From: Gnetum montanum
Taxonomy: Eukaryota > Streptophyta > Gnetopsida > Gnetales > Gnetaceae
Direction: 5' to 3'
NCBI GenBank assembly: GCA_015680685.1
Contig: MNCI01002120.1
Coordinates: 189,188-251,959 of the forward strand
DNA: 62,772 nt
How positions within the stretch are numbered: the stretch's first letter is position 1; each line of letters starts with the position of its first letter. The notes beneath the pieces are model-generated. The model made no database searches, had not been told where the DNA came from, and saw only the letters and a program-made list of their open reading frames with translations. The position numbers and the translations under genes are program-made. Of the stretch, positions 22,315 through 34,964 are shown piece after piece.

Positions 22315-23144
22315 TGATGAGTGGCGAGGTACCCCTACACTCAACCATACAAATACAAGCATTACACGCGCAATCTGGTCAAGCTCCGCAAACTAAGTGC
22401 CTACACACCTTATGGAACTCCTAAAGTTAATCAATCATTGTCTTCCCAAGCTCACTTGTATTTTTCACGATTGTATGGTTAAGTGAACTTGAGGTACATA
22501 ATTTTTATATCTCTTATGTTTTATCGCCTATGCTAAGAGAGGAAAGGATTGAAGAGACTAAGTAACTAACTTTAACCAAATAAGCCTTAATTAACCTAGC
22601 ATCAGCATCTATTCCCACTTGCCGTTTCACACCTTGAACCAATGCAATGCTATTGGAGTTACCAAACACTATTCGTTACTCAGATTAATAAGCGTAATGC
22701 ACGTGCTCGAAGCAGTCATACTAAATACACTTAACTATGAGAGTTGAGGGCTGAGAGAGATTAAGTCCTAAGAAAGCATTTAAAAAATTAACAATAATTA
22801 AATCCTCATCAGCTTAGTCCATGCACTGCAAGGTTTATCCAAAATTTCATTTTTATTGCCGTACACAATTGTGTGCTTAGGTACAAAATTGCTAGAATAA
22901 AGATCCGTTCACTTTGGGACTCCTATTATGGGCACATGGAAATTATTCTAACTCTAGAATGGAAAAATGGCAAGAGTTTGGCTACGGTTTAGATCTAGAT
23001 TGAGAAACAAGGGAGAGCTGCCTCTTATTTATAGAAATGACGGTGGACTGTGATATCGCACACGATACATCACGTACGTGATATCGCGGCGGATGCGATA
23101 TTGCGTACGCGATATCACGGTCCATGCGATATCGCGTCCCATCA
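22315..23144 (-). mobile_element. 5' LTR of element C
   Basis: The 830-bp LTR runs from TGATGAGTGGCGAGG to GCGTCCCATCA. U3 palindromes are fewer than in the 3' LTR: ATCACGTACGTGAT is perfect, and GATATTGCGTACGCGATATC has one mismatch. The length difference to the 3' LTR (894 bp) lies mainly in this array. Confidence 0.92.
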
Positions 23145-23149
23145 CCTAT

Positions 23150-23859
23150 TCTAGATGACCTTGTTTTCTTTGGTATGTGATGTAATTAAGTCTTCTAATA
23201 TGCTAATATATTTAGAGTCTCGTTAATTCTTATGTGGTTTGATATGTGCTTAACTTCATGGATTTATTTATAGTGGATGATTATAATTATGCAATGCTAT
23301 GTAATTGATGAATATTTATCTTTATATTTTAATATATGCACACATGAATTAATCCTATTAGGCTTTTTAAGTAAGCACCATGGTTATAAAGTACAAAAAT
23401 TAAAATTTATTAGCTACACATATGCAACTACTTATGCACATTTTCACATTAGCATATGCTCCAATAAGTTCTCAAATGTGTAAATCCATTTGCATGTATG
23501 AATTTGGATTTTTTGCCTATATATATGTAATATACAATGGAAGAATTCATTAATTTTTATTAGTTGTACAAAGTGTTAAATTTCAATTATCTAATAAAAT
23601 TATAGAAAGGTAAATGAAAAATATCATATTATTAATGTAGCAAACTCAAATTTATACAATTTGTATGATCAAAAAAAGATCTCTTGGATCTTCAAAATTG
23701 CTATTGTAAATTCTTATCTTGTTAACCTTTTGGTTGTAATGGTAATTTCTTTTGGAGAAATTGTACACCTTGTACATGACTTACTTTAAATGAACTCTAG
23801 CTAAACTTTTAATCCTTGAGAAGAATTTCAATCACTTTCTTAGGATACAAATTTTGACT
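23150..23859. other. AT-rich DNA, nothing recognised
   Basis: The right flank of element C. No coding or structural feature could be supported. Confidence 0.5.
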
Positions 23860-24400
23860 TTTTATGATTTTGCAAAGACTTTTAAATATCAATATTTGAT
23901 TACGTAAAGACTTTTAAATTAGATTCTACATTACCTTCATTACTGCTTGATTATTATAATGAATAATTATGAATTTAGGTATTATTATCTTGATATCCAT
24001 AAGAAATTGTTTAATCCACATAACATCTTGGACTATTTTACATAAGGCATAGTACCATACTTCTATGGATGATAAGGACATAACTTGTTATTTACTACTT
24101 CACCAATTTGTAGGATTTTCATATAATTGGATAAAAACCCTTATTTTGGAACCATGATCAAGATTATTTCCTCTCCATTCGACATTTACCAAAACCTATA
24201 AGATCTTTATAAAAATGAATTTGAAGATTAGGACATAAAAAGGCTACTTTCATATGGTGAAAATTTGGTTTTTGCATTGCAACAAGAAGTTAGTTTATAG
24301 CAAACTAGATATATAATCTTGTATTTGGTAGGTACATGAGGGCTCTAATGATTTTACAATATCGAGTGGGATTAATTAATTTTTCCTCAATATTGATCTT
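23860..24400 (-). pseudogene. Ty1/copia pol remnant (end of RT to RNase H)
   Basis: Minus-strand reading gives RALMYLPNTRLYI (copia block GSLMYLT.TRPDI) near 24350 and FAIN..LLVAMQKPNFHHMK near 24290. Then SSK with a stop and QVMSLSSIEVWYYALCKIVQ near 24100 matches the RNase H block SSKKQ..VSLSS.EAEY.AL. DVMWIKQFLMDIKI follows, then IHYNNQAVMKV, where the family has DNQ. Frameshifts and stops are frequent. No LTR of this element was found next to it. Confidence 0.85.
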
Positions 24401-25021
24401 AAATCTAGTAATTGAAATGAATAAATTTTAACATTCTTACATGTTATATTTTTCTAATAGTTCTTATCATTAACAAAATGCATTAGCATCAACCAAAAGT
24501 TATGTACAAATATAACAAGTATAGAGAACATAATAACCAACTCTTCAAGTACTAAATATATCCTAGTCTATACTTTGTAGGCTACTTATCAACAAAACTC
24601 TCATTTTCCTTCTTAACTTGTAAATAAAATAATTTTATATTACTAAGTATGAAATATATGATAAATACTTCCTATATAGCTTAGAGATAGAACCATGAAG
24701 TTGGAAGCCATCTCACAAGGATATACATTTTTCATAACACATGTCAACATATAAGCATACTATAACTAAGCATTAAAACCATCATATAAACAAGCCCACT
24801 CATCCCATTACTGTCAAACCAAAATAGCACAATCTTAGTCAATGTCATATATGTATTATTATCATAAATACTCAACATTATCTAATCATAATATCTTCTG
24901 TTCATGACTTAATGATCAACACATCAACCCACCTCTTTGTCATATTTTGCATCCTTAGTGTTCTTAGGAGTCATAGAAGTTAAATAATTATGTGTAGTTT
25001 TCTTTTTAGAGTCAATTGTGA

Positions 25022-25762
25022 TGTTGATATGGGTCAAGTAGCCAAGTACAAGGTTGTTGCAAGTCGTAGGAGGCCACAATCTACAGCTACCAATTGCAAT
25101 CTACTACAGTGGACCACTCGAGGGAAAATTTGTCATGTTTAATATTCTAGAATATAGTGTGAAACCAATGTGATAATAGGAGGACATAATCAAAGAGTGC
25201 AAACTATAGTCTGATCATAGTCAATAAATTGCGAGCTACTAATTATCATAGTCTAGTTGTACAGCTAGGAGAAATAACAACAAGAAATTCACATCATCTA
25301 CTAGTATGAAGGGTTATGAGCCATAGTCTCATCACAATCTATGAGATGCAAGCTACTGTGACTTGTATGCACTTATAGTCTCAATAAAATATTAAAATTT
25401 TAAAAAGCACAAAGTCCAAGAGCTAGAAAAATGGTCTCTTAAGGCTATATAAAGATCAAAGATGCTTCAATAGTGTTCAGGCCCTATCTACCATAGCATT
25501 TAAAGCTATTCAGTGGAGAATATTATATTAATTAGTTAGTCTCATTGAGTTGCTCACCTTGAGTATTTTCCTTAAGGATTATGAGATTGAAAGAGAATTG
25601 TCTTGGGTCTTATTCTAGATCCTTGATTGTGTCGTACTTCCACTTTGATTTTGGCATTGAATAAAAAATTAGTCTATCTTGTTAATGTTTTATTCTTGTT
25701 TAACTCCACTAAAGTTAGGTTATAAGGGAATTTGGTACTTATTGTGTGAGGAGTTTAGACCA
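25022..25762 (+). mobile_element. probable copia-type LTR
   Basis: The candidate LTR begins TGTTGATATGGG and ends TTTAGACCA, directly followed by AATTGGTATTAGAG. It has a TATA box (CTATATAAAG near 25447) and an AATAAA-like signal near 25661. No second LTR was located, and the start is inferred from the usual TGTTG beginning of this class, so the left boundary is uncertain. DNA between it and 26813 is probably the decayed leader and gag. Confidence 0.5.
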
Positions 25763-25765
25763 AAT

Positions 25766-25779
25766 TGGTATTAGAGTGT
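25766..25779 (+). promoter_or_regulatory. primer-binding site, initiator tRNA-Met type
   Basis: TGGTATTAGAG is a one-base variant of TGGTATCAGAG, the complement of the plant initiator tRNA-Met 3' end used by most copia elements. Its position four bases after the LTR is canonical. Confidence 0.6.
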
Positions 25780-26813
25780 TTGATTGTTGGAGTAATTCGA
25801 CCATGGAAATGTAACCTTCTCACTTCAATTCTTAGATTGAATAATGATCACTTTACTATCACCGTTCAATTGTTTGAAATTTTCCATTTGGATTTTGATC
25901 TCTCTTAATCTTCTTTGAGTTTTAAGAAAATTCCTTTGTCCTAGAATTAAGATCAATTGAATTGGGTTTTAATAATTTCACCTATTTGTGAAACCCATTA
26001 TCTTGATTAAGCTAGGATTTGTTTTATTTTAGCTTTATATTTACTCAAATTGGTTTTGGGTACTCCTTACATTTTGTGCATACTCTAAAATTAGTTGTGT
26101 ACACCAATATTTTTGTAGGTCTTCAATTTTGTCTTATGGGTATTTTGAATCTTGGTCTAATTCTGTAACATCCCACTAATCAAGCTAAGGCTAGTAAGGC
26201 ATTATTTAAATAAAATGTATAAATGTTAAAAAATAAAAAATTGTTTATTAAAATCAAATGGATGCTAAGAAAACTAATAAGAAAAGTAGTAAGCATCCAT
26301 AAACCAATGCATAGGAATAGGTGAAAATACGCAACAAAATTTAAAATGTGATAAAGCAAAGACTATAGTCTCATACGTGCCAAACCTAACCTATATACTA
26401 TCAAAATAAGACATAACTTAATTATCCAAGCCAACAATTAATAATCATGGTGCTGTGAAAATAATAGCAAAAATAAAATTAAAACAATAATAATTACAAC
26501 ATTAGAGTTTCAATTATGATCTAATGAAACAACATGACATAGATATGGTAATCCAATCATAGTTACATCCAATAGGCAGTGGGCACTAACGTTGCATAAA
26601 TAGATGAAACTAACAAATGCATAATGAAATGTAACATAGCTAATATCTAAAACAGGATTGGTTTGTACCAAAAACGGGCAAAACATAATACAACTTCCAC
26701 AACCAATATCAAATCCATAATTCCAACTAAACATTATATCATATAATTCAAATTAAATTAAAATCATAATCTTAATAAAACATCTTAAAATGTGACTTAA
26801 TCATTAGCAATAT
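25780..26813. other. AT-rich DNA, probable decayed copia leader and gag
   Basis: No frame of useful length and no recognisable motif. Placed with the copia LTR only by position. Element O begins at 26814. Confidence 0.3.
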
Positions 26814-27684
26814 TGATAAATCCAAAAATTTTAAGTGAATGATATCATAGTTATGATATTATATCTATGATGTCATAGATACGTTATCGTATCTCAACAT
26901 ATGTTGTCGTATAAATGATATTGTGGGGTGCATGCTAGCCTATATAAGCAACACTTGGGTGCACATATCTCCAATAGATTTAATAGCTTAGTAATAGAAC
27001 TCGTGCAGTTTGTTTTCTTGAATTTAGTACTTAGCAGTGTGTGCCTATAGTGTGATGTTTTGTAATTGAACAGAATCTTTATTTGAGTGTGATGTACTTA
27101 GATGCATGACATGATCAACAATAAAGATTAAGATTACTTTACATCATTGCAACAACACTTAGTTTTATTTTTGTTATTTTTTACTATTTTTATAGTTAAT
27201 GTTTATGATTACTTGCAAGTGACTTTTAATATTGTTAAGAGAAATAAGTATGACTGATCTTGATCACGTAACTGTAACTACTTGGTAATCCAATAGTACT
27301 ATCACTTGGTATGCCCAGGAGTGTTGTACTTGGTAATCCCAGTAGTAGTTTCACGAAGTCCAAGGTGTGACCAGAAGATCAGGATTAGCTGCTCATCACA
27401 TAGGGTAGTTTAGATTTGTTTTACTATCACTTAAATTTAGAAACCCTTACTTTCACTTCATGTTTACTAGGAGCTTAATGGCCAAAAAAACATCAATATC
27501 ATATACCTCAATATGATTTAAACCATACACACTAATTTTACTAACTCATGTGAGAAGATAATGATTACAAATGCTAACTAATTACTAGTATAAGCACATT
27601 GCCTTATCTATGAAGTTTGACTGGGATTGCATGTGAACACTTGTATCTCGTATCGTTGGGTGTTGGATACTCCACCACTCATCA
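26814..27684 (+). mobile_element. 5' LTR of element O
   Basis: The 871-bp LTR starts TGATAAATCC and ends ACCACTCATCA. U3 carries alternating ATGATATCATAG-type palindromes (26835-26925), then a TATA box, TATATAA, at 26941-26947. R/U5 holds repeats of ACTTGGTAATCCMAGTAG (27281-27350). The U5 end CCACTCATCA is shared with the other LTR families of this window. Confidence 0.88.
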
Positions 27685-27685
27685 T

Positions 27686-27703
27686 TGGTGCCCTTGCCGG
27701 GGA
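27686..27703 (+). promoter_or_regulatory. primer-binding site of element O (tRNA-Asp type)
   Basis: TGGTGCCCTTGCCGGGGA differs from the tRNA-Asp complement at two positions. It is one of the least mutated PBS copies in the window. Confidence 0.85.
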
Positions 27704-27821
27704 TAATTCAATGTTATACTAAGTAATTAATTTTTTGAAGTTCATTGTATTAGAGCCTAATTCTAGTCTTTACAACCTTAATAAAAAACACACTTAACAC
27801 AAATCATCAAGAAATGATAAC

Positions 27822-29990
27822 ATGGCTTCACATAATGATCAACTATCAATTGCCAAGGAAACAAGGAGCAATGATAGAATTACTGATGAAGAAGACTAGA
27901 GAATGCCAATGTAGACATGTATTACTTATGTTCACATTGATCCATATCATCTAGACTTCACCTTCATATTCCATCAGGACATATAAACAAGGTGGAGAGA
28001 TGTGCAAGGCAACATAGTTTTGTCTCTTAAATGTGTAGCACTAAGCATGCTACAAATTGCTCTAAGAGGATTGCACTTTGACTAGATTCAAGAAGGGTAT
28101 CATGTGACTCAACACATGAATAGACCCTATGAACCTATAAGGGAGCATATAAAAAGAGATCCTACTATGGAAAACAAGCATGTTCATACCAAAGGAAAGC
28201 AAGCTAACACATTTGTTGTCATAGAAGAGCTTGATTCTGATCAGTTTATTTTAGAACAACTCCACCAAAAACATGAGGAGCCATCAAAGACATCTATCAT
28301 TAAATTAGAAAAACCTGTTAAAGTTGAACTTCTCTATACTTTGGTAGAGCCACATAGGGGGGAGGCTACTGACTTAAGATACAAGTAGGACTCTAGGCTA
28401 AGGGATCTTGTTAAGTCCTACAAGGAAACTCACAAGAGTCATGAAAGGAGAACCAACCAACATCATTCTCCTACTGCCTCCTCTACTTCATCATAATCAT
28501 CAGAGGACTATGACAAGAGACAACACAAGTACCAAGATTTTGATAGGGAAAAGAGAAGTGCTCATGGTCATCATGATTGATACTCAAGGTATTCAAATTC
28601 AAACAATGAGGAATATGAAAGAAGGAGACACAAAGAGAGAATAGAGGATCAAGAGAAGCACGAGCATAGAATGGGTTATAGCTACCACAGAGCTTATGAA
28701 CCTAATCATGATGATGAACCCCTTATGGTAACCGGGAACATGATCAACATTCAGGAAGTAGTTTACATACCAATTAGACACATGTGAGATAGCCAAATCA
28801 AATGGCTAGATATTAATAACATGCCTTTATTTGAAGGAGTTTAGAACACTAATCCATAGCATCACCTTTAAGCATTTCATGATGCCTGTGCACTTCAAAA
28901 TATAGAGAGTGATTGGTAGAAATTAAAGTTGTTTCCTAGAACACTTATGAAGGAAGCAGAAAGCTAGTATAGGTCACTAGAACTTGAATCCATTAGACGC
29001 TAGAGTATCATGCTTGAAATTGTTAATGAAAAACATTAGACATTCACGATTCTTAAACTTAAAAAAGTAAATCTAGAATTGGAAATAAGGGACTCATGAG
29101 ACCCTTGATGTAGTAATGGGTAGATATTATTTACTATTACATAGATGCCCAAGCCATGGATTTTCACCAAAGAAATAGCTAAGGCACATCATAGATGGGT
29201 TAAGAAGCAAAACAAGAGAGATCCTTGGGGATTATGCCCAAGAAAGACTATCAAAATTAACCACCCATTGGATTCAAAGACTCATTGATCAAGTGGCAAA
29301 AGAAGAAGGACTTAGAAAAAGGGAATCAATTGAAGAATACAATAGGGATCTAGAAAAGAGATGCACAGGTATGTGATACCGAAGAAGAAGAAACCTTAGA
29401 CCAACTCATCAAGAAAGAGATACTACCAATTTAGACAACTATTGTTGATGTAGTAGGATAGTTATCAAAAATGTGGGATTCAATAGATGAAAGATGTATA
29501 AAAACACTAAATATTGTGGCAGAAAAAGTAGAATAAGCACTCAACAAAGTTAGAGATAAAAAGAAGAAGAAGGAATTTGGAAAAAATGGTAAAGTTGCTT
29601 TAGTAGCTGGGTACTTAGACATCAACTTCATAGATGATGAAGGTCTCATCATGTGCCAATACGAACATCCTAAGGGATGTTGTCCAATCATGGTACATTT
29701 GCAAGAAACTATGGCATACGCACTTAACCCATCATTTGTTCAAAAGAAAATGCCCAAATGATTACCTTATCCTCAAGGTAACTACGAATAACAACCTCAA
29801 CCAATGTACTATTCTAGTGGAGCCTTGTCGTAACTATAAGAGCACTACCATTAGCAATGGTAGCAACTGCAATCATGGCCCATGCCATCGTTGCACCAAC
29901 AGTATCCATATCAACAACTTGATCCTTATGCATACCATATTAAATATCTAGTCTCACCTAATTGTAAAAATGATCAAGCCCCATAATACT
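27822..29990 (+). pseudogene. gag of element O, decayed
   Basis: The ATG at 27822 reads MASHND, and later VHIDPYHLDFTFIFHQD and RWRDVQGNIVLSL, colinear with gag of C1. The gag core lies at 28800-29290 (LKLFPRTLMKEAES, then SLELESIRR). The zinc-knuckle region at about 29655-29700 reads LIMCQYEHPKGCCPI, so the first Cys is lost. LPYPQGN follows, as in the other copies. Many stops are present. Confidence 0.82.
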
Positions 29991-30439
29991 ATTCAGTGGA
30001 ATATCATGGATCGACGTTGCCAAGGATTTATTTCAACTGATATGTGCATCCACCAATAGCTAGACTTGCTACTCAACACTTTAATCCTCTTCCACTAGTG
30101 CCACCTCCTATTATGTAGGGGAACTTGTCATTACAACTTTAGCTAAAAAGTGCTACAAGGATAGTTAATACACATGAGAGGAAGGTTACTTATGAGTCTT
30201 AATCTAAGAAATGACTAATCTTCAAAACAAGCCTAGAGAAGACTCAATAGATGGGGAACACATCTAACTCCATCCCATCTACATCAAGTCCTTTCCAATG
30301 CACTAAGCTTCCATCTTCATCAAAGTACAAACCTCACAACTATCATGCTCACAGAAATAGTAACTCATTGTATCAAGGCAAGGGCTCTTTCACAAAAAAT
30401 AATTTATCCAAAAATTCCCTTGATTTATCTTTAAATAGT

Positions 30440-30840
30440 AGGATAAAAATCATGCAAAGCTTTATTTGATTCTGGGTCTGGAGTAAATTTGATATCTCAA
30501 GACATGTACCAAGCTTGAAGCCTCCCACCACTAAAGAAAAGTAACATCTATTTAGAGTTTGTAGACCAATCAATCATAGTTCCACTTGGACAAGTAGATG
30601 ATGTGATTACCACCATTAGTGGTTGGTCCTATCTCATTGATTTTCTAGTAATTCATGTGAAGAAAAACAAGGGAGAGTTTCAAATTATCATGGAAAGATC
30701 TTGGCTTAGCATTATGGATGATAAGCTTGGAATTTATGATTTATCCTTGGAAATTTCCAAGGAAGATGAAGCCAAAATCATACATAGACGAAGGGTTCCA
30801 TGTATCACATACAACAATCATGGGTGTAATTGCATGTAAA
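30440..30840 (+). pseudogene. protease of element O
   Basis: KALFDSGSGVNLISQDMYQA keeps the retropepsin D-S-G active site (about 30465). LKKSNIYLEFVDQSIIVPLG, VDDVITTISGWSYLIDFLVI, FQIIMERSWLSIMDD (family GRAWLS changed to ERSWLS) and RRVPCITYNN follow. It aligns block by block with the C1 protease. Confidence 0.85.
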
Positions 30841-31319
30841 GAATTTTGGCCATTAAACGAAAAGACATTAAGGCATGCCATCAATGCATAGAAACAAGTT
30901 GTGTGCAAAATTGCTTGTATAGCCACCCAACAAGAGGGCACCCAATGGCTGGTTACCAGTAAAGAGACCCAACTTGATAAGAACATGGAACTAGAAGAAT
31001 AGATGATTAGTGCCTATGTGGCAAAAATAGATAAGTTAAAATAATTAAGGAAAAGGCACTCTTACCCATACAATAATCAAGAGGAAGAAAAAAACTAGGA
31101 ATACTTGGAATTCCTAGACATAATGGAACTAGAACCGTTTGAATTGAAGGCCCTACTAGCAATGTTAGAATACACAATTCTAAGCAACAAGAAGTTGATA
31201 ATTATCAATGCCAACCTAGATAAGGAATAAGAAGGAAAACTACTGGAAGTGCTCAACAAATGGACCATAATGTTTGCATGCTTTTATGATGAGATCATAG
31301 GAATTGATTCACAAATTTG
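30841..31319 (+). pseudogene. protease-RT linker of element O
   Basis: Broken frame continuing pol: ACIATQQEGTQWLVTSKETQ resembles the tail after protease in C1. Then LEFLDIMELEPFELKALLAM and LEVLNKWTIMFACFYDEIIG lead into RT (the gypsy block 'hk.aiawsi.Di.Gi'). This is the part where the gag-protease-only elements lose homology with O. Confidence 0.6.
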
Positions 31320-32240
31320 CCAACATTGGATCTACACTAATCTTGTAGTCACACCAAAATGCCAACCTCAATGAAGACTTAATCCTAAACTCAAAGAGGT
31401 AGTCAAGTAAGAATTGGAAAAGTTTCTAAAGGCAAAATTTATTTATGCAATTGTAGATACTAAATGGGTAAGCCCTTTGGTGATAGTACAAATGAAGGGA
31501 GGCAAATGGTGCGTTTGCATCAACTTTTGGTTGTTGAACTCAGCCATGTTTAAGGATCATTTTCCATTTCCCTTTATTGATCAATTCTTGGATAGAATAT
31601 CAAGACATGAGTACTATAGTTTTCTGGATGGGTACAATGGATATAATCAAATCTCAATTACACCAAAGAACCAAGATAAAAACACGTTTACAAGTCCATG
31701 GGGAACATTTACTTATAGAAAAATGCCTTTTGGTCTATGCAATGCAGTAGTAACCTTCCAGAGACTGGTTTTAACCATCTTCCAAAAGTAGATAGGTAAT
31801 GGTGTTGAAGTTCTCCTGAATGATTTCTCCTCATATGGGCTAGTTTTCAAAGTAGCCTTGGACCGGTTGGAGTAAGTACTTAAAAGATGTGTTGAAACTA
31901 ATTTAAAGCTTAATTGGCAAAAGAGACATCTTATGGGCCAGAAAGACATAGTAATGGGACAAAAAATCTCCCAAAAGGATAGAGAGATAGATTCTGAAAA
32001 AGTTAGAGCCATCCAAAATATCACTCAGAGGCTACAAACAGTAAAAGATGTAAGATCCTTTTTGGTCCATATAGGATACTACAGAAAATTTATCAAAAAC
32101 TTCTCAAAAATAGCCAAACTACTGGTAGAACTCATGAAGAATGATGCATCTTTTGAGTGGACTAAGTCATGTGAAATGGCATTCAAAACTTTGAAATAGA
32201 AGTTAGTTGACACACTAATCTTCCAAGCCCCGGATTGATC
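31320..32240 (+). pseudogene. reverse transcriptase of element O
   Basis: Blocks in order: VSPLVIVQMKGGKWCVCINF, FPFPFIDQFLDRISRHEYYS, FLDGYNGYNQI (31622), TFTYRKMPFGLCNAVVTFQR, then VEVLLNDFSSYG near 31805. In that block the catalytic double Asp of the FMDD/YVDD motif is N-D. A stop precedes it. [20 protein letters not shown] and [15 protein letters not shown] (connection region) follow. The copy is inactive by sequence. Confidence 0.92.
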
Positions 32241-32680
32241 AAGATCTTTTCATATCATGACTGATGCCTCCAACTAAGCACTTGGTGCAATCTTGACATA
32301 ACTTGATGATCAAAAGAGACTGTACTACATACACTATGCCAACAAGTGCATCACTGGAGCATAATTAAGCTACATGAAAACTGAAAAGGAGCTGATGGTT
32401 GTGGTGTATGCAGTTGAAAAATTTAGACATTATGTGCTTAGTTACTAGATCTATGTTTACACAGACTATAGTGCCATCTGATTTTTAATGAACAAGCCAA
32501 TGGTCAATCCCAGAGTGATAAGATGGCTTGTGATTCTTCAAGAGTTTGACATCACAATGATTGATAAAAAGGAAACAAAAAACATTGTAGCTAATCATTT
32601 ATCAAGGTTGAAATGGAACATAGACAACCAAGTAGAACCTTTATCATACCAATTTCCTGATGAGGATCTCTTTACTTGAA
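32241..32680 (+). pseudogene. RNase H of element O
   Basis: MTDASN (32258) corresponds to the first catalytic Asp of gypsy RNase H. LSYMKTEKELMVVVYAVEKF contains the catalytic Glu, and VYTDYSAI (32453) the third acidic residue. IRWLVILQEFDITMIDKKET and NIVANHLSRL end the domain. Stops occur, but the key acidic residues are retained. Confidence 0.9.
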
Positions 32681-32760
32681 GAGCAAGGTTGAAATGGAAC
32701 ACAACCAACTTAGTAGAACCTTTGTCATACCAATTTCCTGATGAGGATCTCTTTACTTGA
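32603..32760 (+). repeat. 81-bp tandem duplication at the RNase H-integrase linker
   Basis: The unit from CAAGGTTGAAATGGAACA to CTTTACTTGA is repeated with an 81-bp period (32603-32683 and 32684-32760) with a few differences. The length is a multiple of three, but each unit ends with a stop (TGA). Confidence 0.85.
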
Positions 32761-32829
32761 ACAACAAAGGTTGTAAGTTCAACAAAATAGCCATGGACTA
32801 TAGAGTACCTGACCTATCTCACCACACAA

Positions 32830-33845
32830 GAGCCTCCTACTGAATGGAATAGAAAAAAATGTGAACAATTACTTCACAAAGCTACACAATACATGGAAAT
32901 AAATGACAACATATACAAAATCTCTGCAATAGGCTTGTTAGATGATGTGTACCTAATCATGACCAGCAAAGGGTATTACAAGATGCACATGAAGGTCCAT
33001 GTGGTGGCCACTATGCAAGACATAGAATAACACTTAAATTATTGATTGTAGGCTACTTCTAGCCTACTCTATTGAGAGATGCACACACTTTTGCCCAATC
33101 ATATGAATGTTTCCACAGAAATGAAGGAATTACAGCCAAACATGAAGGGTCACAACACTAGATATAGCTATTGAAATCTTTTGATATTTGAGGAATTGAT
33201 ATCATGGGATCCATTCAAAGAATGTCAAATGGAAAATCATACATTATTGTGATTGTGTATTATTGCATGAAGTGTGTAGATGTAGCAATAGTAAAAGATT
33301 GTATAGTAAAAACAACTATCAAGTTTTTTCAACAACATGTGGTGAATCGATTTGAAGTACCTAGAATGCTAATATCAGATAATGGGACCCACATCACTAG
33401 TGCTACCTATAAGAAACTCATGCAACAACTTGGGGTCAACCATAAATTAATAGCACAATGTCATTCCCAAGCAAATGGTCAAGCTAAAGTTGCTAACCAT
33501 GAAATTACTACAATACTTACTAGGATAGTTAGTAGGATTAGACGTGACTAGAGTACAAAATTAAACGATGCTCCATGGGCCTATAGAATATCCTTGAAAT
33601 TACCTATAGGGTACACCCCATATGAGTTAGTCTATGGAGAGTTACCAACACTTCCAATCTAGGCAAAGCTTCACACTTTAGCTATTGCTAGTAAACTTAA
33701 CCCTAATTTGAGTTTAGCACAAAAGGAATGCCTAATGAATCTAAATATTTTAGATGAAAATAGACAAGTAGCACTTATGGGTAGTGAAGTCCACAAGCAA
33801 TATTCCAAACTTAGGCATGATTCATGAATAAGAAATGTAAACATA
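32830..33845 (+). pseudogene. integrase of element O, main part
   Basis: The zinc-binding region reads DAHEGPCGGHYARHRITLKL near 32985, then YECFHRN near 33105 (the second Cys of C-x2-C is His). The core has GIDIMGSIQ (33196, first Asp), MLISDNGTHI (33370, second Asp) and NGQAKVANHEI (33475). The catalytic Glu of GQAEV is Lys there. APWAYRISLKLPIGYTPYEL and LVYGELPTLPI follow. The gene is split by the solo LTR and continues at 34676. Confidence 0.92.
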
Positions 33846-33850
33846 CAACC

Positions 33851-34670
33851 TGATGAGTGGTGAGATACCCCTACACTCAACCATACAAATACAAGCGTTT
33901 TCACGCGCAATCCGGTCGAACTCCGCAGATGGACTATTTATGGCATCTAGATCGATAACCTTAGGTCGCAGTTCGCTATCTTCCCACCTGGACTAGTATT
34001 AGCGTTGTCATGTATTGTTTAGTCTAGAGTGAGGTGTATGATATGTTCCTAATTCTAATGCTACTCCTGAAAGCAATGAAAAGTAGTAATTAACCAAGCT
34101 AGGAGGAAAAGGGTAAGAGAATCTAATCTAGCCTAAGTGCGATGAGCATCCATTCCTTGATTATCTATACACATCTTGGACTTCGTGCACGACTACCACT
34201 AGGATTACCAAGTGTAGATCCTAGGTACACCACTAGGTTACCAAGTAGTCACACTTAAATGCTCATAATCAAGTCATACTCATTCCGCGTTACTAGGAGA
34301 TAAGGATGAGAGAGTATTAACTGGGAAAGCAAAGAAATAAATAAAATTTAAATAAATAAATAAACAAAGTGAATGCTACAATGATGAAGTAATCTCAATC
34401 TTTATTGCCAGTCATGTGCATGTCCAAGTATGTCACACTCGAATAAAGGATGACGTACAATTACATTCACCACACTGTGTGCAGACACAGGAAAATATTC
34501 TATCTCTGGAAGGGGAAAACTACCAGATCTTTGCAAAGGAACTAAACTAGATGCCTAAAATTGGGAAAGACACCTCTTATTTATAGGAATTAAGGCAGGC
34601 CATGATATCGTGGCAGACGTGATATCGTCAACAACAACGATATCACAGCTAGAACATTCATGACTCATCA
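33851..34670 (-). mobile_element. solo LTR inside integrase of element O
   Basis: The 820-bp LTR runs from TGATGAGTGGTGAG to ACATTCATGACTCATCA on the plus strand, with a perfect TSD CAACC (33846-33850 and 34671-34675). It has the U3 GATATC array (34600-34655), a TATTTATAGG TATA region and AATAAA-type signals. No internal sequence remains, so it arose by LTR-LTR recombination. Removing it with one TSD rejoins the integrase coding sequence. Confidence 0.92.
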
Positions 34671-34675
34671 CAACC

Positions 34676-34964
34676 AAATGACAAGGTCCTTTATTACAAT
34701 CCTAGTCATTTACCCCAAAAGGCTAAATTTCAAACACTTTTGGAGGGATTATACATAGTAAACATCATGTATCTATCCAGTACCTTACATATTCATCACC
34801 CATCTAGTCCACATAAGCTTATCCTTGTCAACATCCAACAAATCAAATCATATTATGAGTACTCAAAGAAATCCACCCAACCTACTCACCAGTCTTCTGC
34901 TTGTTCTATCTTCCATTTCCTTGATCTTCATAATAGTCATGGGGATGTCCATTTACAACCATAG
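34676..34964 (+). pseudogene. integrase C-terminal part of element O
   Basis: VLYYNPSHLPQKAKFQTLLE followed by GLYIV matches the gypsy integrase C-terminal block (DKVLLY.SHL...KF.TLW.GPY.V). The end of pol lies at a PPT-like AGTCATGGGGATG (34934-34946), equal in position to 41805-41817 in C1. Confidence 0.8.

Larger units (their letters stand above)
16078..23144 (-). mobile_element. element C: complete gag-protease-only gypsy element
   Basis: The 7067-bp minus-strand element is bounded by LTRs (3' LTR at left, 5' LTR at right) and a perfect 5-bp TSD CCTAT (16073-16077 and 23145-23149). The internal order on the minus strand is PBS, gag, protease, a short conserved tail, about 1.9 kb of non-coding DNA, then PPT. 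RT, RNase H and integrase are absent. It closely matches C1 and D. Gag and protease carry stops, so this copy is dead. Confidence 0.92.

Noticed and set aside
34676-34964. Separate 74-101 codon genes at 34740-35130
   Set aside because: The first is the integrase C-terminus of element O; the second is a shifted frame running into the T-rich spacer.
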